From NCBI RefSeq assembly GCF_021730615.1, contig NZ_JAJLMN010000001.1, positions 1,364,501-1,428,500 on the forward strand: DNA of 64,000 nucleotides. The letters run 5' to 3'. Positions 37,024 through 47,201 of this stretch are shown piece by piece (the first letter of the stretch is position 1; each line of letters starts with the position of its first letter). Under the pieces are notes generated by a model that worked only from the letters and a program-made list of their open reading frames with translations, did no database searches and was not told where the DNA came from. The DNA comes from Lichenibacterium dinghuense. Lineage in GTDB: Bacteria; Pseudomonadota; Alphaproteobacteria; Rhizobiales; Beijerinckiaceae. The position numbers and the translations under genes are program-made.

Positions 37024-40000
37024 TCAGCCCTGCGCCGCCCCGTAGCCGCCGCCGCCCGGCGTCTCCAGCACCAGCACGTCGCCGGCCGCCAGCTCCGCGG
37101 CGTCGGAGCCGCCCATCGGCTGCACGGTCCCGTCCGCGCGCTCGACCCACTGCCGGCCCGGCGCGCCGTCGGCGCCCCCGTCGAGCCCGAAGGGCGCGAC
37201 CGTGCGGCGCGAGGCCACCACCACGGCCGTCATGGGCTCGAGGAAGCGGATGCGGCGTCGCGCGCCGTCGCCGCCGCGGTGGCGCCCGGCGCCGCCCGAG
37301 CCGCGGCGGATGGAGAACTCCTCCAGCCGCACGGGGTAGCGCAGCTCCAGCACCTCGGGGTCGGTCATGCGGGTGTTGGTCATGTGGGTCTGCACGGCGG
37401 ACTGGCCGTCGAAGGCCGGCCCCGCGCCGGTGCCGCCCGCCACCGTCTCGTAATATTGCCGCGTCGCGTCGCCGAACAGCAGGTTGTTCATCGTGGCTTG
37501 GCTGCACGCGAGGGCGCCGAGCGCGCCGAACAGCGCGTTGCAGGCGGCTTGGCTCACCTCCGTGTTGCCCGCCACGACGGCCGCGCCGGGCCCCGGCGAC
37601 AGGAAGGTGCCGGGCGGCACGACGATGCGGAGCGGCTTCAGGCAGCCGTCGTTGAGCGGCACGTCCGTGCCGACGAGGCAGCGGAAGCAGTACAGCACCA
37701 CGGCGCGCGTCACGGCCGCGGGCGCGTTGAAGTTGCCCGGCCGCTGCGGGCCTGTGCCGGTGAAGTCGACCACGGCCTCCCGCGCCGCGCGGTCCACCGT
37801 CACCCGCACGCGCAGCGGCGTGCCGTCGTCCATCGCGTAGTCGAAGGCGCCGCCGTCGAGCCGCGTCAGAAGGCGGCGGACGCTCTCCTCGGCGTTGTCC
37901 ATCACGTGGCCCATGTAGGCCCGCACCACCTCCCAGCCGTAGCGGTCGACCACGCGCTGGAGCTCGGCCGCGCCGCCGCGGTTGGCCGCCACCTGGGCCT
38001 TGATGTCCGCCACGTTGACGTCGGGCGAGCGCGCCGGGAACTCGGCGCCCGCCAGCAGCGCCCGGAACGCGTCCTCGCGGAAGTGGCCGCCGTCGACGAG
38101 CAGGACATCGTCGAGCACGACGCCCTCCTCCGCGAGGCGCCGCGAGAAGGGCGGCGTCGAGCCCGGCGTCGAGCCGCCGACGTCGGCGTGGTGGCCGCGC
38201 GAGCCGACGAAGAAGCGGATGGTGCGCCCGTCCGGCCCGAAGACCGGCGTGATGACGGTGATGTCGGGTAGGTGGGTGCCGCCGTTGGACGGGTCGTTCA
38301 GCGCCACTGCGTCGCCGGGCTTCAGCGTCGCGCCGCGGCTGCGGATCACCGCCTTCACGCTCTCGCCCATGGCGCCGAGGTGCACCGGCACGTGGGGCGC
38401 GTTGGCGACGAGGTTGCCCTCCGCGTCGAAGATCGCGCAGGAGAAGTCGAGCCGCTCGCGGATGTTGACCGACAGCGAGGTGTTCTGCAGCACCAGCCCG
38501 GTCTGCTCGGCGACGTGCATGAACAGGTTGTTGAACAGCTCCAGCCGCATCGGGTCCGGCCTGGACGCGTCGGCGTCCCGCTCGCCGGCGCGGGCCAACG
38601 CCCGCCGCAGCACGACGTGGCCGAGCGCCGTCACCTCGGCGGCCCAGCCGGGCTCGACCACGACCGTGCCGATGGGCTCCCGGATCAGCGCCGGGCCGGC
38701 CACCCAGTCGCCGGCCAGCAGCGCCGGCCGGTCGTAGACGGGCGCGCCGTGCTCGCACCCGCCGCTCCACAGGGCGACGCGGTCGACCGGCTCGGGCGCC
38801 CCCTCGCCTCGCCGCGGCAGCTCGGCCTCGGCGGCGGGCTCGCCCGGCGCCACCGCCTCGACCGCCACCGCCTCGGCGACGAGAGGGCGCTCGGGCGTCG
38901 CGAAGCCGAAGGTCGCGCGGTGCGCCGCCGTGAAGGCGTCCCGCATGGCCTCGAGCCCGTCGAGCCGCACCGGCAGCGCCGTGGCGGTGCCGCCGTAGCG
39001 CAGGTGCACGGTCGCCTCGACCGCGACCGCGCCCCCGGCGACGCCCTGGGCCAGCAGGGCCGCGCGGGCCTCGGCCCCCAGCTCCCCGGCGGCGGCGCGC
39101 AACGCCGGCAGGGCCGCCGCGTCGAGCGGCAGCTCCACGGCGCGCTCGCGCAGGGCGGTCTGGTCGGCGAGGCCCATGCCGTAGGCCGACAGCACGCCCG
39201 CGAAGGGGTGGAGCAGCACCGTCTCGATGCCGAGCTCGTCCGCCACAAGGCAGGCGTGCTGCCCGCCGGCGCCGCCGAAGCACTGCAGCGCGAAGGCCGA
39301 GGCGTCGTGGCCGCGCCGCACCGACACCTGCTTGATCGCCTGCGCCATGTTGGCGACGGCGATGCGCAGGAAATCCTCGGCCACGTCGCGGGGGTCGCGC
39401 GCCGTGCCGGTCGCCGCCTCGATCTCGCCCGCCAGCGCGGCGAAGCCCGTCCGCACGGCGTCCCCGTCGAGCGGCTGGTCGCCCTCCGGCCCGAAGATGG
39501 CCGGGAAGTGCCGGGGCTGGATCTTGCCGACCAGCAGGTTGGCGTCGGTGACGGTGAGCGGGCCGCCGCGGCGGTAGGCGGCCGGGCCGGGGTTCGCGCC
39601 GGCGCTGTCCGGCCCGACGCGGAAGCGCAGCCCGTCGAAGTGCAGCAGCGAGCCGCCGCCCGCCGCCACCGTGTTGATCGCCATCATGGGCGCGCGCACC
39701 CGCACGCCCGCCACCTCGGTCTCGAAGCTCCGCTCGTAGGCGCCGGCGTAGAGCGCGACGTCGGTAGAGGTGCCGCCCATGTCGAAGCCGATGACGTCGG
39801 TGAAGCCCGCGAGCGCCGCCGTGCGGGCCGCGCCGACGATGCCGCCCGCGGGGCCGGACAGGATGGCGTCCTTGCCCGCGAAGGCGTGGGCCTCGGCGAG
39901 CCCGCCGTGCGACTGCATGAAGTAGAGCGGCGCGTCGCCGAGCTCGGAGGCCACCTGGTCGACGTAGCGGCGCAGCACCGGCGACAGGTAGGCGTCCACC

Positions 40001-40647
40001 ACCGCCGTGTCGGCGCGCGGGATGAGGCGCAGCAGCGGGCTCGCCTCGTGGCTCGCCGACACCTGCGCGAAGCCGGCCGCGCGGGCGAGCGCGGCCAGCC
40101 GGCGCTCGTGCTCGGGATGCTTCCAGCTGTGCATCAGCGCGATCGCCACGGCGCCGATGCCCTCGGCCCTGGCCGCCTCCAGGGCCGCGCGGGCAGCCTC
40201 CTCGTCGAGCGGCTCGACCTCGCTGCCGTCGACGGCGACGCGCCCCGCCACCTCGACCACGCGCTCGTGCAGCAGCGTGGGCAGGGTGATCTCCAGGTCG
40301 AACAGCCGCGGGCGGGCCTGGTTGCCGATGCGCAGCGCGTCGGCGAAGCCGCGGTTGACGAGGAGCAGCGTGCGCTCGCCCTTGCGCTCCAGCAGCGCGT
40401 TGGTGGCCACCGTGGTGCCCATCTTCACGGCCGCGACGAGGCCGGGCGGGATCGGCGCATCGGGCGGCACGCCCAACACCGCCTTGATGCCCGCCACGGC
40501 CGCGTCGCGGTAGCGGCCGGGATCCTCGCTGAGCAGCTTGTGGGTGGTGAGGGCGCCGCCCGGCGCGCGGGCCACCACGTCCGTGAAGGTGCCGCCCCGG
40601 TCGATCCAGAACTGCCAGCCGGGCGCCGGAGGGGTGGGGTCGGTCAT
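37024..40647 (-). CDS. Fused hydantoinase/5-oxoprolinase (HyuA-HyuB)
   Basis: A 1207-residue enzyme with both halves in one chain. HyuA (about 1-680) has the phosphate motifs [12 protein letters not shown] and [14 protein letters not shown] and the [16 protein letters not shown] segment. HyuB (about 695-1207) starts at [18 protein letters not shown] and contains [15 protein letters not shown] and [13 protein letters not shown]. The single-chain form is that of ATP-dependent 5-oxoprolinase (OplAH); N-methylhydantoinase and acetophenone carboxylase relatives exist, so the substrate is open. Its ATG overlaps the stop of the LysR gene by 4 nt (ATGA), an operon with its likely regulator. Confidence 0.88.
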   Translation of the reverse strand: MTDPTPPAPGWQFWIDRGGTFTDVVARAPGGALTTHKLLSEDPGRYRDAAVAGIKAVLGVPPDAPIPPGLVAAVKMGTTVATNALLERKGERTLLLVNRGFADALRIGNQARPRLFDLEITLPTLLHERVVEVAGRVAVDGSEVEPLDEEAARAALEAARAEGIGAVAIALMHSWKHPEHERRLAALARAAGFAQVSASHEASPLLRLIPRADTAVVDAYLSPVLRRYVDQVASELGDAPLYFMQSHGGLAEAHAFAGKDAILSGPAGGIVGAARTAALAGFTDVIGFDMGGTSTDVALYAGAYERSFETEVAGVRVRAPMMAINTVAAGGGSLLHFDGLRFRVGPDSAGANPGPAAYRRGGPLTVTDANLLVGKIQPRHFPAIFGPEGDQPLDGDAVRTGFAALAGEIEAATGTARDPRDVAEDFLRIAVANMAQAIKQVSVRRGHDASAFALQCFGGAGGQHACLVADELGIETVLLHPFAGVLSAYGMGLADQTALRERAVELPLDAAALPALRAAAGELGAEARAALLAQGVAGGAVAVEATVHLRYGGTATALPVRLDGLEAMRDAFTAAHRATFGFATPERPLVAEAVAVEAVAPGEPAAEAELPRRGEGAPEPVDRVALWSGGCEHGAPVYDRPALLAGDWVAGPALIREPIGTVVVEPGWAAEVTALGHVVLRRALARAGERDADASRPDPMRLELFNNLFMHVAEQTGLVLQNTSLSVNIRERLDFSCAIFDAEGNLVANAPHVPVHLGAMGESVKAVIRSRGATLKPGDAVALNDPSNGGTHLPDITVITPVFGPDGRTIRFFVGSRGHHADVGGSTPGSTPPFSRRLAEEGVVLDDVLLVDGGHFREDAFRALLAGAEFPARSPDVNVADIKAQVAANRGGAAELQRVVDRYGWEVVRAYMGHVMDNAEESVRRLLTRLDGGAFDYAMDDGTPLRVRVTVDRAAREAVVDFTGTGPQRPGNFNAPAAVTRAVVLYCFRCLVGTDVPLNDGCLKPLRIVVPPGTFLSPGPGAAVVAGNTEVSQAACNALFGALGALACSQATMNNLLFGDATRQYYETVAGGTGAGPAFDGQSAVQTHMTNTRMTDPEVLELRYPVRLEEFSIRRGSGGAGRHRGGDGARRRIRFLEPMTAVVVASRRTVAPFGLDGGADGAPGRQWVERADGTVQPMGGSDAAELAAGDVLVLETPGGGGYGAAQG

Positions 40648-41624
40648 GGGTCGTGGCTCGTCGCGGGCGCGGTGCGCTGTCCCGGAGACCTAACGCCCTC
40701 GCCGGCGGCCGCCAACCGCCGGGGCGCATCGCCGGCCTTCACGAAGTCCACGAAGGCGCGCAGCGGCGGCGGCACGAGGCGGCGGCCGGGGTAATACAGG
40801 AACGGGCCGGGGAAGCTCGGCCACCACTCCTCCAGCACGGGTTCGAGCGCGCCGGAGGCGAGCTCGGGCGCGAGCCAGTCCTCGAACAGGCTGACGATCC
40901 CGCTCCCGGCCACCGCGGCCGCGACGGCGAGGTCGGAGCCGCCGCCGGCCTGCACCACCAGCGGGCCGCCGGGCTCGACCCGCACCGCCTCGCCGCGCCG
41001 CTCGAACTCCCAGGCGACGCGGGCGCCGCTCGGGAAGCGCGACAACAGGCAGGCGTGGGCCAGGAGGTCGCGCGGGTGTTCCGGCCGCCCGCGGCGGTCG
41101 AGGTAGGCCGGGGCCGCAGCGGTCGCGAAGCGCTGGACCCGCGGGCCGATCGGCACGGCGATGACGTCCTGCTCCAGGCGCTCGTCGTAGCGGATGCCGG
41201 CGTCGCAGCCCGCCGCCAGCACGTCCACGAAGCTCTCGTCCGTGGTCACCTCCAGCCGGATCTCGGGATAGGCGGCCAGGAAGGGCGGCACGATGCGGGG
41301 CAGCACCAGCCGCGACGCGCTGGCGGGCACGTTGAGCCGCAGCGTCCCCGCGGGCCGGCCGCGGAAGCCCTCCACGGCGGCGAGCGCGTCGTCGACCTCG
41401 CCGAGCGCCGGGCCGAGCCGCGCGAGCAGTCGATCCCCCGCCTCGGTGGGCGCGACGCTGCGGGTGGTGCGGTGGAGCAGGCGCAGGCCGAGCCGGTCCT
41501 CCAGCCGCCGCACCGCCTCGCTCAGGCTGGACGCGCTCATCCCCCCGGCCCGCGCGGCGTCGCGGAAGCCGCCGGCGCGCGCCACCGCCACGAAGGCTTC
41601 GAGGTCCGCCAAGCTCGCCCGCAT
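40644..41624 (-). CDS. LysR-family regulator coupled to the hydantoinase gene
   Basis: A 326-residue LTTR. The winged HTH (about 1-60) reads [42 protein letters not shown] in family style, followed by the effector domain (about 90-300; [23 protein letters not shown]). The GTLRLNVP opening and [10 protein letters not shown] place it in the CrgA/DmlR-like subgroup. Unlike most LysR genes it is on the same strand as its neighbour, overlapping its start by 4 nt. It is divergent from an aldo/keto reductase gene (94 nt), a second plausible target. Confidence 0.88.
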   Translation of the reverse strand: MRASLADLEAFVAVARAGGFRDAARAGGMSASSLSEAVRRLEDRLGLRLLHRTTRSVAPTEAGDRLLARLGPALGEVDDALAAVEGFRGRPAGTLRLNVPASASRLVLPRIVPPFLAAYPEIRLEVTTDESFVDVLAAGCDAGIRYDERLEQDVIAVPIGPRVQRFATAAAPAYLDRRGRPEHPRDLLAHACLLSRFPSGARVAWEFERRGEAVRVEPGGPLVVQAGGGSDLAVAAAVAGSGIVSLFEDWLAPELASGALEPVLEEWWPSFPGPFLYYPGRRLVPPPLRAFVDFVKAGDAPRRLAAAGEGVRSPGQRTAPATSHDP

Positions 41625-41718
41625 CGTTCGCCATCCCGCACAGCCCGTGCGGATCGTCCCCGATTATCGCGCGCCGGGGCAAGGCATAGATCGAGGGGAC
41701 GGAAACAGGAGAAGCCCC

Positions 41719-42597
41719 ATGTCCCCCATCGAACAGTCCGGCACCTTCGCGCTCGGGACGCGGCGCGTCCATCGCCTCGGCTACGGCGCCATGCAGCTCG
41801 CCGGCCCCGGCGTCTACGGGCCGCCGAAGGACCCCGCCGCCGCCCTGGCGGTGCTGCGCGCGGCCGTGGAGGCCGGCGTGGACCACATCGACACCAGCGA
41901 CTTCTACGGCCCGCACGTCACCAACGGGCTGATCCGGGACGCGCTGCACCCCTACCCGCAGGACCTCACCATCGTCACCAAGGTCGGCGCGGTGCGGGGC
42001 GCGGACAGGTCCTGGAATCCGGCCTTCTCGGCCGCCGAGCTGGCGGGCGCGGTGGAGGACAACCTGCGCAACCTCGGCCGCGAGGTGATGGACGTGGTGA
42101 ACTTCCGCTGCATGTTCGACGCCCACGGCCCCGCCGAGGGCTCGGTCGAGGCGCCGCTGACCGCGCTGGCGGAGCTGCAGCGGCGGGGGCTGGTCCGCCA
42201 CATCGGGCTCAGCAACGCCACGGCCGCGCAGGTGACCGAGGGGCGGCGCGTCTGCGAGATCGTCTGCGTGCAGAACAACTACAACCTCGCGCACCGCGCC
42301 GACGACGCGCTGATCGACGCGCTCGCCCGCGACGGCATCGCCTATGTGCCCTTCTTCCCGCTCGGCGGTTTCACCCCGCTCCAGTCCGGGGTGCTGTCCG
42401 GCGTGGCGGCGCGGCTCGGGCACACGCCGCTGCAGGTGGCGCTGGCCTGGCTGCTGCGCCGCTCGCCCAACGTGCTGCTGATCCCGGGCACGTCCTCGGT
42501 GGCGCATCTGCGCGAGAACGTCGCGGCCGGCGGGGTGGCGTTGCCCGACGACGCCGCGGCCGAGCTCGACGGCATCGCGGCCCGCGGGGCGGCTTGA
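41719..42597 (+). CDS. Aldo/keto reductase
   Basis: A 292-residue (beta/alpha)8 oxidoreductase. The catalytic Asp and Tyr are in HIDTSDFYGPHVTN and the Lys in IVTKVGAVRG; the usual catalytic His position reads VVNFRCMF, so it is Arg/Asn there, as in the subfamily of YdbC/Tas-like enzymes. The NADP-binding end is LLIPGTSSVAHLRENVAA. The substrate is unknown. ATG 41719 follows AGGAGAAG. It is divergent from the LysR gene, which may control it. Confidence 0.85.
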   Translation: MSPIEQSGTFALGTRRVHRLGYGAMQLAGPGVYGPPKDPAAALAVLRAAVEAGVDHIDTSDFYGPHVTNGLIRDALHPYPQDLTIVTKVGAVRGADRSWNPAFSAAELAGAVEDNLRNLGREVMDVVNFRCMFDAHGPAEGSVEAPLTALAELQRRGLVRHIGLSNATAAQVTEGRRVCEIVCVQNNYNLAHRADDALIDALARDGIAYVPFFPLGGFTPLQSGVLSGVAARLGHTPLQVALAWLLRRSPNVLLIPGTSSVAHLRENVAAGGVALPDDAAAELDGIAARGAA

Positions 42598-42727
42598 CCC
42601 AAAGGACCGGCGGCCGAGGACGAAGGATTCACCCTCCGGCGCGGGAGGCCGCCGCCTTTCGCCCGATGAAACAGATCCGTTCACCGGCTCCGCGCCATGG
42701 TGGCCCGCAGGGCGCGGGAGGGGCGGC

Positions 42728-44116
42728 ATGCGGGTCGGGACGGAGCGGGGGAAGGCGGGAGGCCGCGGGACGGTGCGGCTGTCCGAGGTCCTGGGCGCGC
42801 TGAGCCACGCGCTCGACCTCACCGAGGGGCAGCCGCCCGGCCACTGCGTGCGGGCGACCTGGATCGGCCTCCGCGTCGGCCGCGCGCTCGGCCTCCCCGA
42901 GCCGGCGCTGTGGGAGCTCTACTACACGGTGATGATGAAGGACCTCGGCTGCTCGTCCAACGCGGCCCGGATCTGCGAGCTGTACCTGTCCGACGACATC
43001 GGCTTCAAGCGCGACTTCAAGGCGATCAACGACAGCCTGCCGGCCGTGCTCGGCTTCGTCTTCTCCCACACGGGGCTCAAGGCGGGCCTCGGGGACCGCC
43101 TGCGGGCGATCCTCAACATCCTGCAGAACGGCGGACAGATCGCCGACGGGCTCATCGAGACGCGGTGCGGGCGCGGCGCCGCCATCGCGGAGAGCCTGCG
43201 CCTGCCGCGCGCCGTGTGCGACGGCATCCGCTCGCTCGACGAGCACTGGAACGGCGGCGGGCGGCCCGACCACCTCGCCGGCGACGCCATCCCGCTCCAC
43301 GCCCGCGTGGCGCTGCTGGCGCAGGTGGCCGACGTGTTCCACCGCGCGGCGGGGCGCGCGGCGGCGCTGGCCGAGGTGCGCAAGCGCTCGGGCTCCTGGC
43401 TCGACCCCGCGGCCGTCGCGGCCTTCGAGCGCGCCGCCGCGGAGCCGGACTTCTGGGCGACGCTGGAGGCCGAGGGCATCGACGAGGCGGTCTTCGCCCT
43501 GGAGCCGGCCGGCCCCGCGGCGACGATCGACGAGGACTACCTCGACGACATCGCCCGCGCCTTCGCGCATGTCATCGATTCCAAGAGCCCGTTCACCTCG
43601 GGCCATTCGGAGCGGGTCGCCGTCTACGCCGACCTCGTGGCGGCCGAGCTCGGCTACGACGCGGCGCGGCGGCGCTGGCTGCGCCGCGCGGCCCTCCTGC
43701 ACGACATCGGCAAGCTCGGCGTCAGCAACGCCATCCTGGACAAGCCGGGCAAGCTCGACGACCGGGAATGGGCGGAGATGCGCGACCACGCCGCCCTGTC
43801 CGAGCGCATCCTGGAGCGGGTGACGCCGTTCCGCGAGATGGCGCGGATCGGGGGCGCCCACCACGAGCGTCTCGACGGGCGGGGCTACCCGCGCGGCCTC
43901 GCCGGCGACGCGATCGAACCCGAGACCCGCATCGTGTCGGTGGCCGACGTCTTCGACGCGCTGACGGCCGACCGCCCCTACCGCGCCGCCCTGCCCGTGC
44001 CGAAGGCGCTCGACATCATGCGGGCCGACCTCGGCGCGGCCTTCGACCCCGTCTGCTTCGCCGCCCTGGAGCGGGCGCTCGACCGGATGTCGCTCGAGCT
44101 GAGCCGCGCGGCGTGA
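42728..44116 (+). CDS. HD-GYP-domain protein with a degenerate first HD domain
   Basis: A 462-residue cytosolic protein. The N-terminal half (about 15-215) is an HD-like domain: GHCVRATWIGLRVG keeps one His but the HD dyad position reads MMKDLG, and DEHWNGGGRPDHLAGDAIP replaces HHERxDGxGYP. The C-terminal half (about 270-450) is a full HD-GYP domain: SGHSERVAVYA, LLHDIGKLGV, GGAHHERLDGRGYPRGLAGDAI and SVADVFDALTADRPYR. The second half should hydrolyse cyclic di-GMP or a related nucleotide; the first is probably regulatory. No sensor domain, signal peptide or partner gene is visible. Confidence 0.86.
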   Translation: MRVGTERGKAGGRGTVRLSEVLGALSHALDLTEGQPPGHCVRATWIGLRVGRALGLPEPALWELYYTVMMKDLGCSSNAARICELYLSDDIGFKRDFKAINDSLPAVLGFVFSHTGLKAGLGDRLRAILNILQNGGQIADGLIETRCGRGAAIAESLRLPRAVCDGIRSLDEHWNGGGRPDHLAGDAIPLHARVALLAQVADVFHRAAGRAAALAEVRKRSGSWLDPAAVAAFERAAAEPDFWATLEAEGIDEAVFALEPAGPAATIDEDYLDDIARAFAHVIDSKSPFTSGHSERVAVYADLVAAELGYDAARRRWLRRAALLHDIGKLGVSNAILDKPGKLDDREWAEMRDHAALSERILERVTPFREMARIGGAHHERLDGRGYPRGLAGDAIEPETRIVSVADVFDALTADRPYRAALPVPKALDIMRADLGAAFDPVCFAALERALDRMSLELSRAA

Positions 44117-44211
44117 TGCCGCCACCGATCGACACTCGCCGGACGTGACCGCGGGCCTTCGCGGGGCGGCCCTTCCGTCTGTGCCCCGGGTCAGGCCCGG
44201 GACGGCGCCCG

Positions 44212-45756
44212 TCAGGCGTCGGCCAGCGCCGGCACCCGCACCACCGGCGGCCGGCGCCAGCGCGCCGGCCCGGTGCGGTGCACCGCGTCGCCGGTGCTGT
44301 CCACCGCCACCGTCACCGGCATGTCCTCGACCACGAACTCGTGGATGGCCTCCATGCCGAGGTCGGCGAAGGCCAGCACGCGCGCCGAGCGGATCGCCTT
44401 GGACACGAGATAGGCCGCCCCGCCCACGGCGATGAGGTAGGCGGCGCCGTGCCGGGCGATGGAGTTCACCGTGTCGGGCCCGCGCTCGGCCTTGCCGATC
44501 ATCACGAGCAGCCCCGTCCGGTCGAGGAGCTGGTCCGTGAAGCCGTCCATGCGGGTCGAGGTGGTGGGGCCGGCGGGGCCGACCGCCTCGTCGCGCACGG
44601 CGTCGACCGGGCCGACGTAGTAGATGGCGCGGTCCCGAAGGTCGACCGGCAGCGGCTCGCCGCGGCTCATCAGGTCCGCCATGCGCTTGTGGGCGGCGTC
44701 GCGCCCCGTCAGCATGCGGCCGTTGAGCAGCAGCGTTTCCCCGGCCCGCCAGGTCGCCACCTCCTCGCGCGTCAGGCGGTCGAGGTCGACGCGGCGCGGC
44801 GCGGCGGCGGCCGGGTCGGCGTCGAGCACCGGCCACAGCGACGGGTCGGGCGGGGCGAACTCGGCCGGGCCGGAGCCGTCGAGCGTGAAGGTGATGTAGC
44901 GGTCGGCCGCGCATTGCGGGATCAGCCCCACGGGCTTCGAGGCCGCGTGGCACGGGAAGGTCCGCACCTTCACGTCCACCACCGTGGTCAGGCCGCCGAG
45001 CCCCTGGGCGCCGATGCCGAGGGCGTTGACGCGGTCGTAGATCTCCAGCCGCAGCTCTTCCGCGGGGTTGGAGGGCCCGCGGCGGATGAGGTCCGGCATG
45101 TCGATCTTCTCGAGCAGGACCTCCTTGGCCATGACCATGCTCTTCTCGACCGAGCCGCCGACGCCGATGCCGAGCAGGCCCGGCGGGCACCAGCCGGCGC
45201 CGAGCGTCTCCACCGTGCTGACGACCCAGTCCGCCACCGAGGCGGCCGGCGCGAGGTTGGTGTAGCGCGCCTTGTTCTCCGAGCCGCCGCCCTTGGCCGC
45301 GACCGTGACGGAGACGGTGTCGCCCGCCACCATCTCGACGTGGACCACGGCCGGCGTGTTGTCGCCGGTGTTGCGCCGCCCGCCCAGCGGGTCGCGCACG
45401 ATGGAGGCGCGCAGCGGGTTGTCGGGATGGGTGTAGGCCCGGCGCACGCCCTCGTCGACGAGCTCCTGCAGCGGCCGCCCGCCCGCGAAGCGCGCGCCCA
45501 TGCCGACCTTGACGAAGGCGTTGACGGTGCCGGTGTCCTGGCAGATCGGCCGCCGCCCGAAGGCCGACATGCGCGAGTTGGCGAGGATCTGGCCGATGGC
45601 GTCGCGGGCGGCCGGGCTTTCCTCGCGCGCGTAGACCTCCGCCAGCGCCTTCACGAAGGTCGGCGGGTGATACACGGCGATGTACTGGAGCGCGTCGGCC
45701 ACGCTGGCGATGAAGTCCTCCTCGCGGATCGGCCCGCGCGCTTCACCGGTCGCCAT
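44212..45756 (-). CDS. Class I (iron-sulfur) fumarate hydratase
   Basis: A 514-residue single-chain class I fumarase, alpha domain first (about 1-300) then beta (about 330-500). Candidate cluster Cys lie in RRPICQDTGTVNAF, GAGWCPPGLLGIGVGG and LIPQCAADRY. Substrate residues are in GNTGDNTPA-like GRRNTGDNTPAVVHVEM. It interconverts fumarate and malate; several class I enzymes also hydrate mesaconate to citramalate. ATG 45756 follows GACGGAGGACAG. It is divergent from a CaiB-type CoA-transferase gene (170 nt apart), which makes a mesaconate-related role worth testing. Confidence 0.9.
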   Translation of the reverse strand: MATGEARGPIREEDFIASVADALQYIAVYHPPTFVKALAEVYAREESPAARDAIGQILANSRMSAFGRRPICQDTGTVNAFVKVGMGARFAGGRPLQELVDEGVRRAYTHPDNPLRASIVRDPLGGRRNTGDNTPAVVHVEMVAGDTVSVTVAAKGGGSENKARYTNLAPAASVADWVVSTVETLGAGWCPPGLLGIGVGGSVEKSMVMAKEVLLEKIDMPDLIRRGPSNPAEELRLEIYDRVNALGIGAQGLGGLTTVVDVKVRTFPCHAASKPVGLIPQCAADRYITFTLDGSGPAEFAPPDPSLWPVLDADPAAAAPRRVDLDRLTREEVATWRAGETLLLNGRMLTGRDAAHKRMADLMSRGEPLPVDLRDRAIYYVGPVDAVRDEAVGPAGPTTSTRMDGFTDQLLDRTGLLVMIGKAERGPDTVNSIARHGAAYLIAVGGAAYLVSKAIRSARVLAFADLGMEAIHEFVVEDMPVTVAVDSTGDAVHRTGPARWRRPPVVRVPALADA

Positions 45757-45926
45757 GTGCTGTCCTCCGTCGCCCTGGATGCCCTTCGGTGGGACTCTAG
45801 ATGGGCCGGGGCTGCGATCAATGCCACATAGCGTCCGGCTATGAGGGCGGGACGCAAACGCTATGCGGCGGGGGTGCCGCGGCGGCGCGATAGTGGGACG
45901 CAACGGCCAGGATCGGAGGAAGCGTC

Positions 45927-47072
45927 ATGGCGGGTGATCTCGACGGGCTCGTCGTCGTCTCGATCGAGCAGGCGGTGGCGGCCCCCTACCTCACGAGCCG
46001 CCTCGCCGACGCGGGCGCCCGCGTCATCAAGGTCGAGCGGCCTGAGGGTGACTTTGCCCGCGGCTACGACCACCTCGTCCACGGCGAGAGCGCCTATTTC
46101 GTGTGGCTGAACCGCGGCAAGGAGTCGATCTGCCTCGACCTCCGCCAGAAGGACGACTGCGCGCTCCTGGAGCGCATGGTGGCGGGCGCCGACGTGTTCG
46201 TGCAGAACCTCGCGCCCGGCGCGGTCGACCGCCTCGGCTTCGCGCCCGAGCGGCTCCGCGCCGACTATCCCCGCCTCGTCACCGTGTCGATCTCGGGCTA
46301 CGGCGACGAGGGTCCGTTCCGCGACCTCAAGGCCTACGACCTCCTGGTCCAGGCCGAGACGGGCCTCAGCTCCATCACCGGCACCGAGACCGAGATGGCG
46401 CGCGTCGGCGTGTCGGTCTGCGACATCGCGGCCGGCATGACGGCCTTCCAGGCGGTGCTGCAGGCACTGATCGGGCGCGGGATCACGGGGCGCGGGCGCC
46501 ACGTCGCGGTGTCGCTCTACCACGCGCTCGCAGACTGGATGAACGTGCCGTACATGCAGTACGTCTACGGCGGCAAGGTGCCGCCGCGCTCCGGCCTCAA
46601 CCACCCCACCATCGCGCCCTACGGCGCCTACGCGTGCCGCGACGGCAGGGCCGTGCTGTTCTCGATCCAGAACGAGCGCGAATGGGTCAACTTCTGCCGC
46701 GACGTGCTGGAGCTGCCCGAGGTCGCCACCGACGAGCGCTTCTCGCTCAACGTGCGCCGCGTCGCCAACCGCCCCGCGCTCGACGCCGTGGTGGAAGGCG
46801 TGTTCCTCCGGCACGACCGCGACGCCATGGTGGAGCGGCTGGAGCGGGCCCGCATCGCCTATGGCCGCGTGTCCACCATGGAGGACCTCGCCAAGCACCC
46901 GCAGAACCGCTTCGTCACGGTGGACACCCCGACCGGCCCGGCGAGATACCTCGCGCCGGGCGCGCTCCACGACGGCGCCCTGCCGGACTACCGCCCCGTG
47001 CCGGCGCTGGGCCAGCATTCGGACGCGCTGCGGGCCGAGTTCGCCGGAGGCGCGCGCGCCGCGGCCGAGTGA
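45927..47072 (+). CDS. Family III (CaiB/BaiF) CoA-transferase
   Basis: A 381-residue class III CoA-transferase. The start (LDGLVVVSIEQAVAAPYLTSRLADAGARVIKVERPEGD in family style) is canonical, and the catalytic Asp is in GVSVCDIAAGMTAFQAV. The SISGYGDEGPFRDLKAYDLLVQAETGL segment is typical. The family includes itaconate, mesaconate, citramalate and formyl-CoA transferases; which one cannot be read from sequence. It lies between a divergent class I fumarase and a downstream LysR gene, suggesting dicarboxylate use. An RBS GGAGGAAG precedes ATG 45927. Confidence 0.87.
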   Translation: MAGDLDGLVVVSIEQAVAAPYLTSRLADAGARVIKVERPEGDFARGYDHLVHGESAYFVWLNRGKESICLDLRQKDDCALLERMVAGADVFVQNLAPGAVDRLGFAPERLRADYPRLVTVSISGYGDEGPFRDLKAYDLLVQAETGLSSITGTETEMARVGVSVCDIAAGMTAFQAVLQALIGRGITGRGRHVAVSLYHALADWMNVPYMQYVYGGKVPPRSGLNHPTIAPYGAYACRDGRAVLFSIQNEREWVNFCRDVLELPEVATDERFSLNVRRVANRPALDAVVEGVFLRHDRDAMVERLERARIAYGRVSTMEDLAKHPQNRFVTVDTPTGPARYLAPGALHDGALPDYRPVPALGQHSDALRAEFAGGARAAAE

Positions 47073-47201
47073 GGGGAGGCGGCCGCCCCTCCACCGGCGA
47101 CGTCCCGCCGCCGACCGCCCAGGCAGCCCCGCTGGCATCCCCGTCCCCGCCTGCTATCCTGGGCCGCCGGGCGCTCGGGGGTCCGGGTCGGGGAGGCGTG
47201 G

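Noticed and set aside
36926..40729. Very long alternative frame over the hydantoinase gene
   Set aside because: Its translation is Arg/Ala/Gly-rich without motifs, while the accepted frame carries every family signature.
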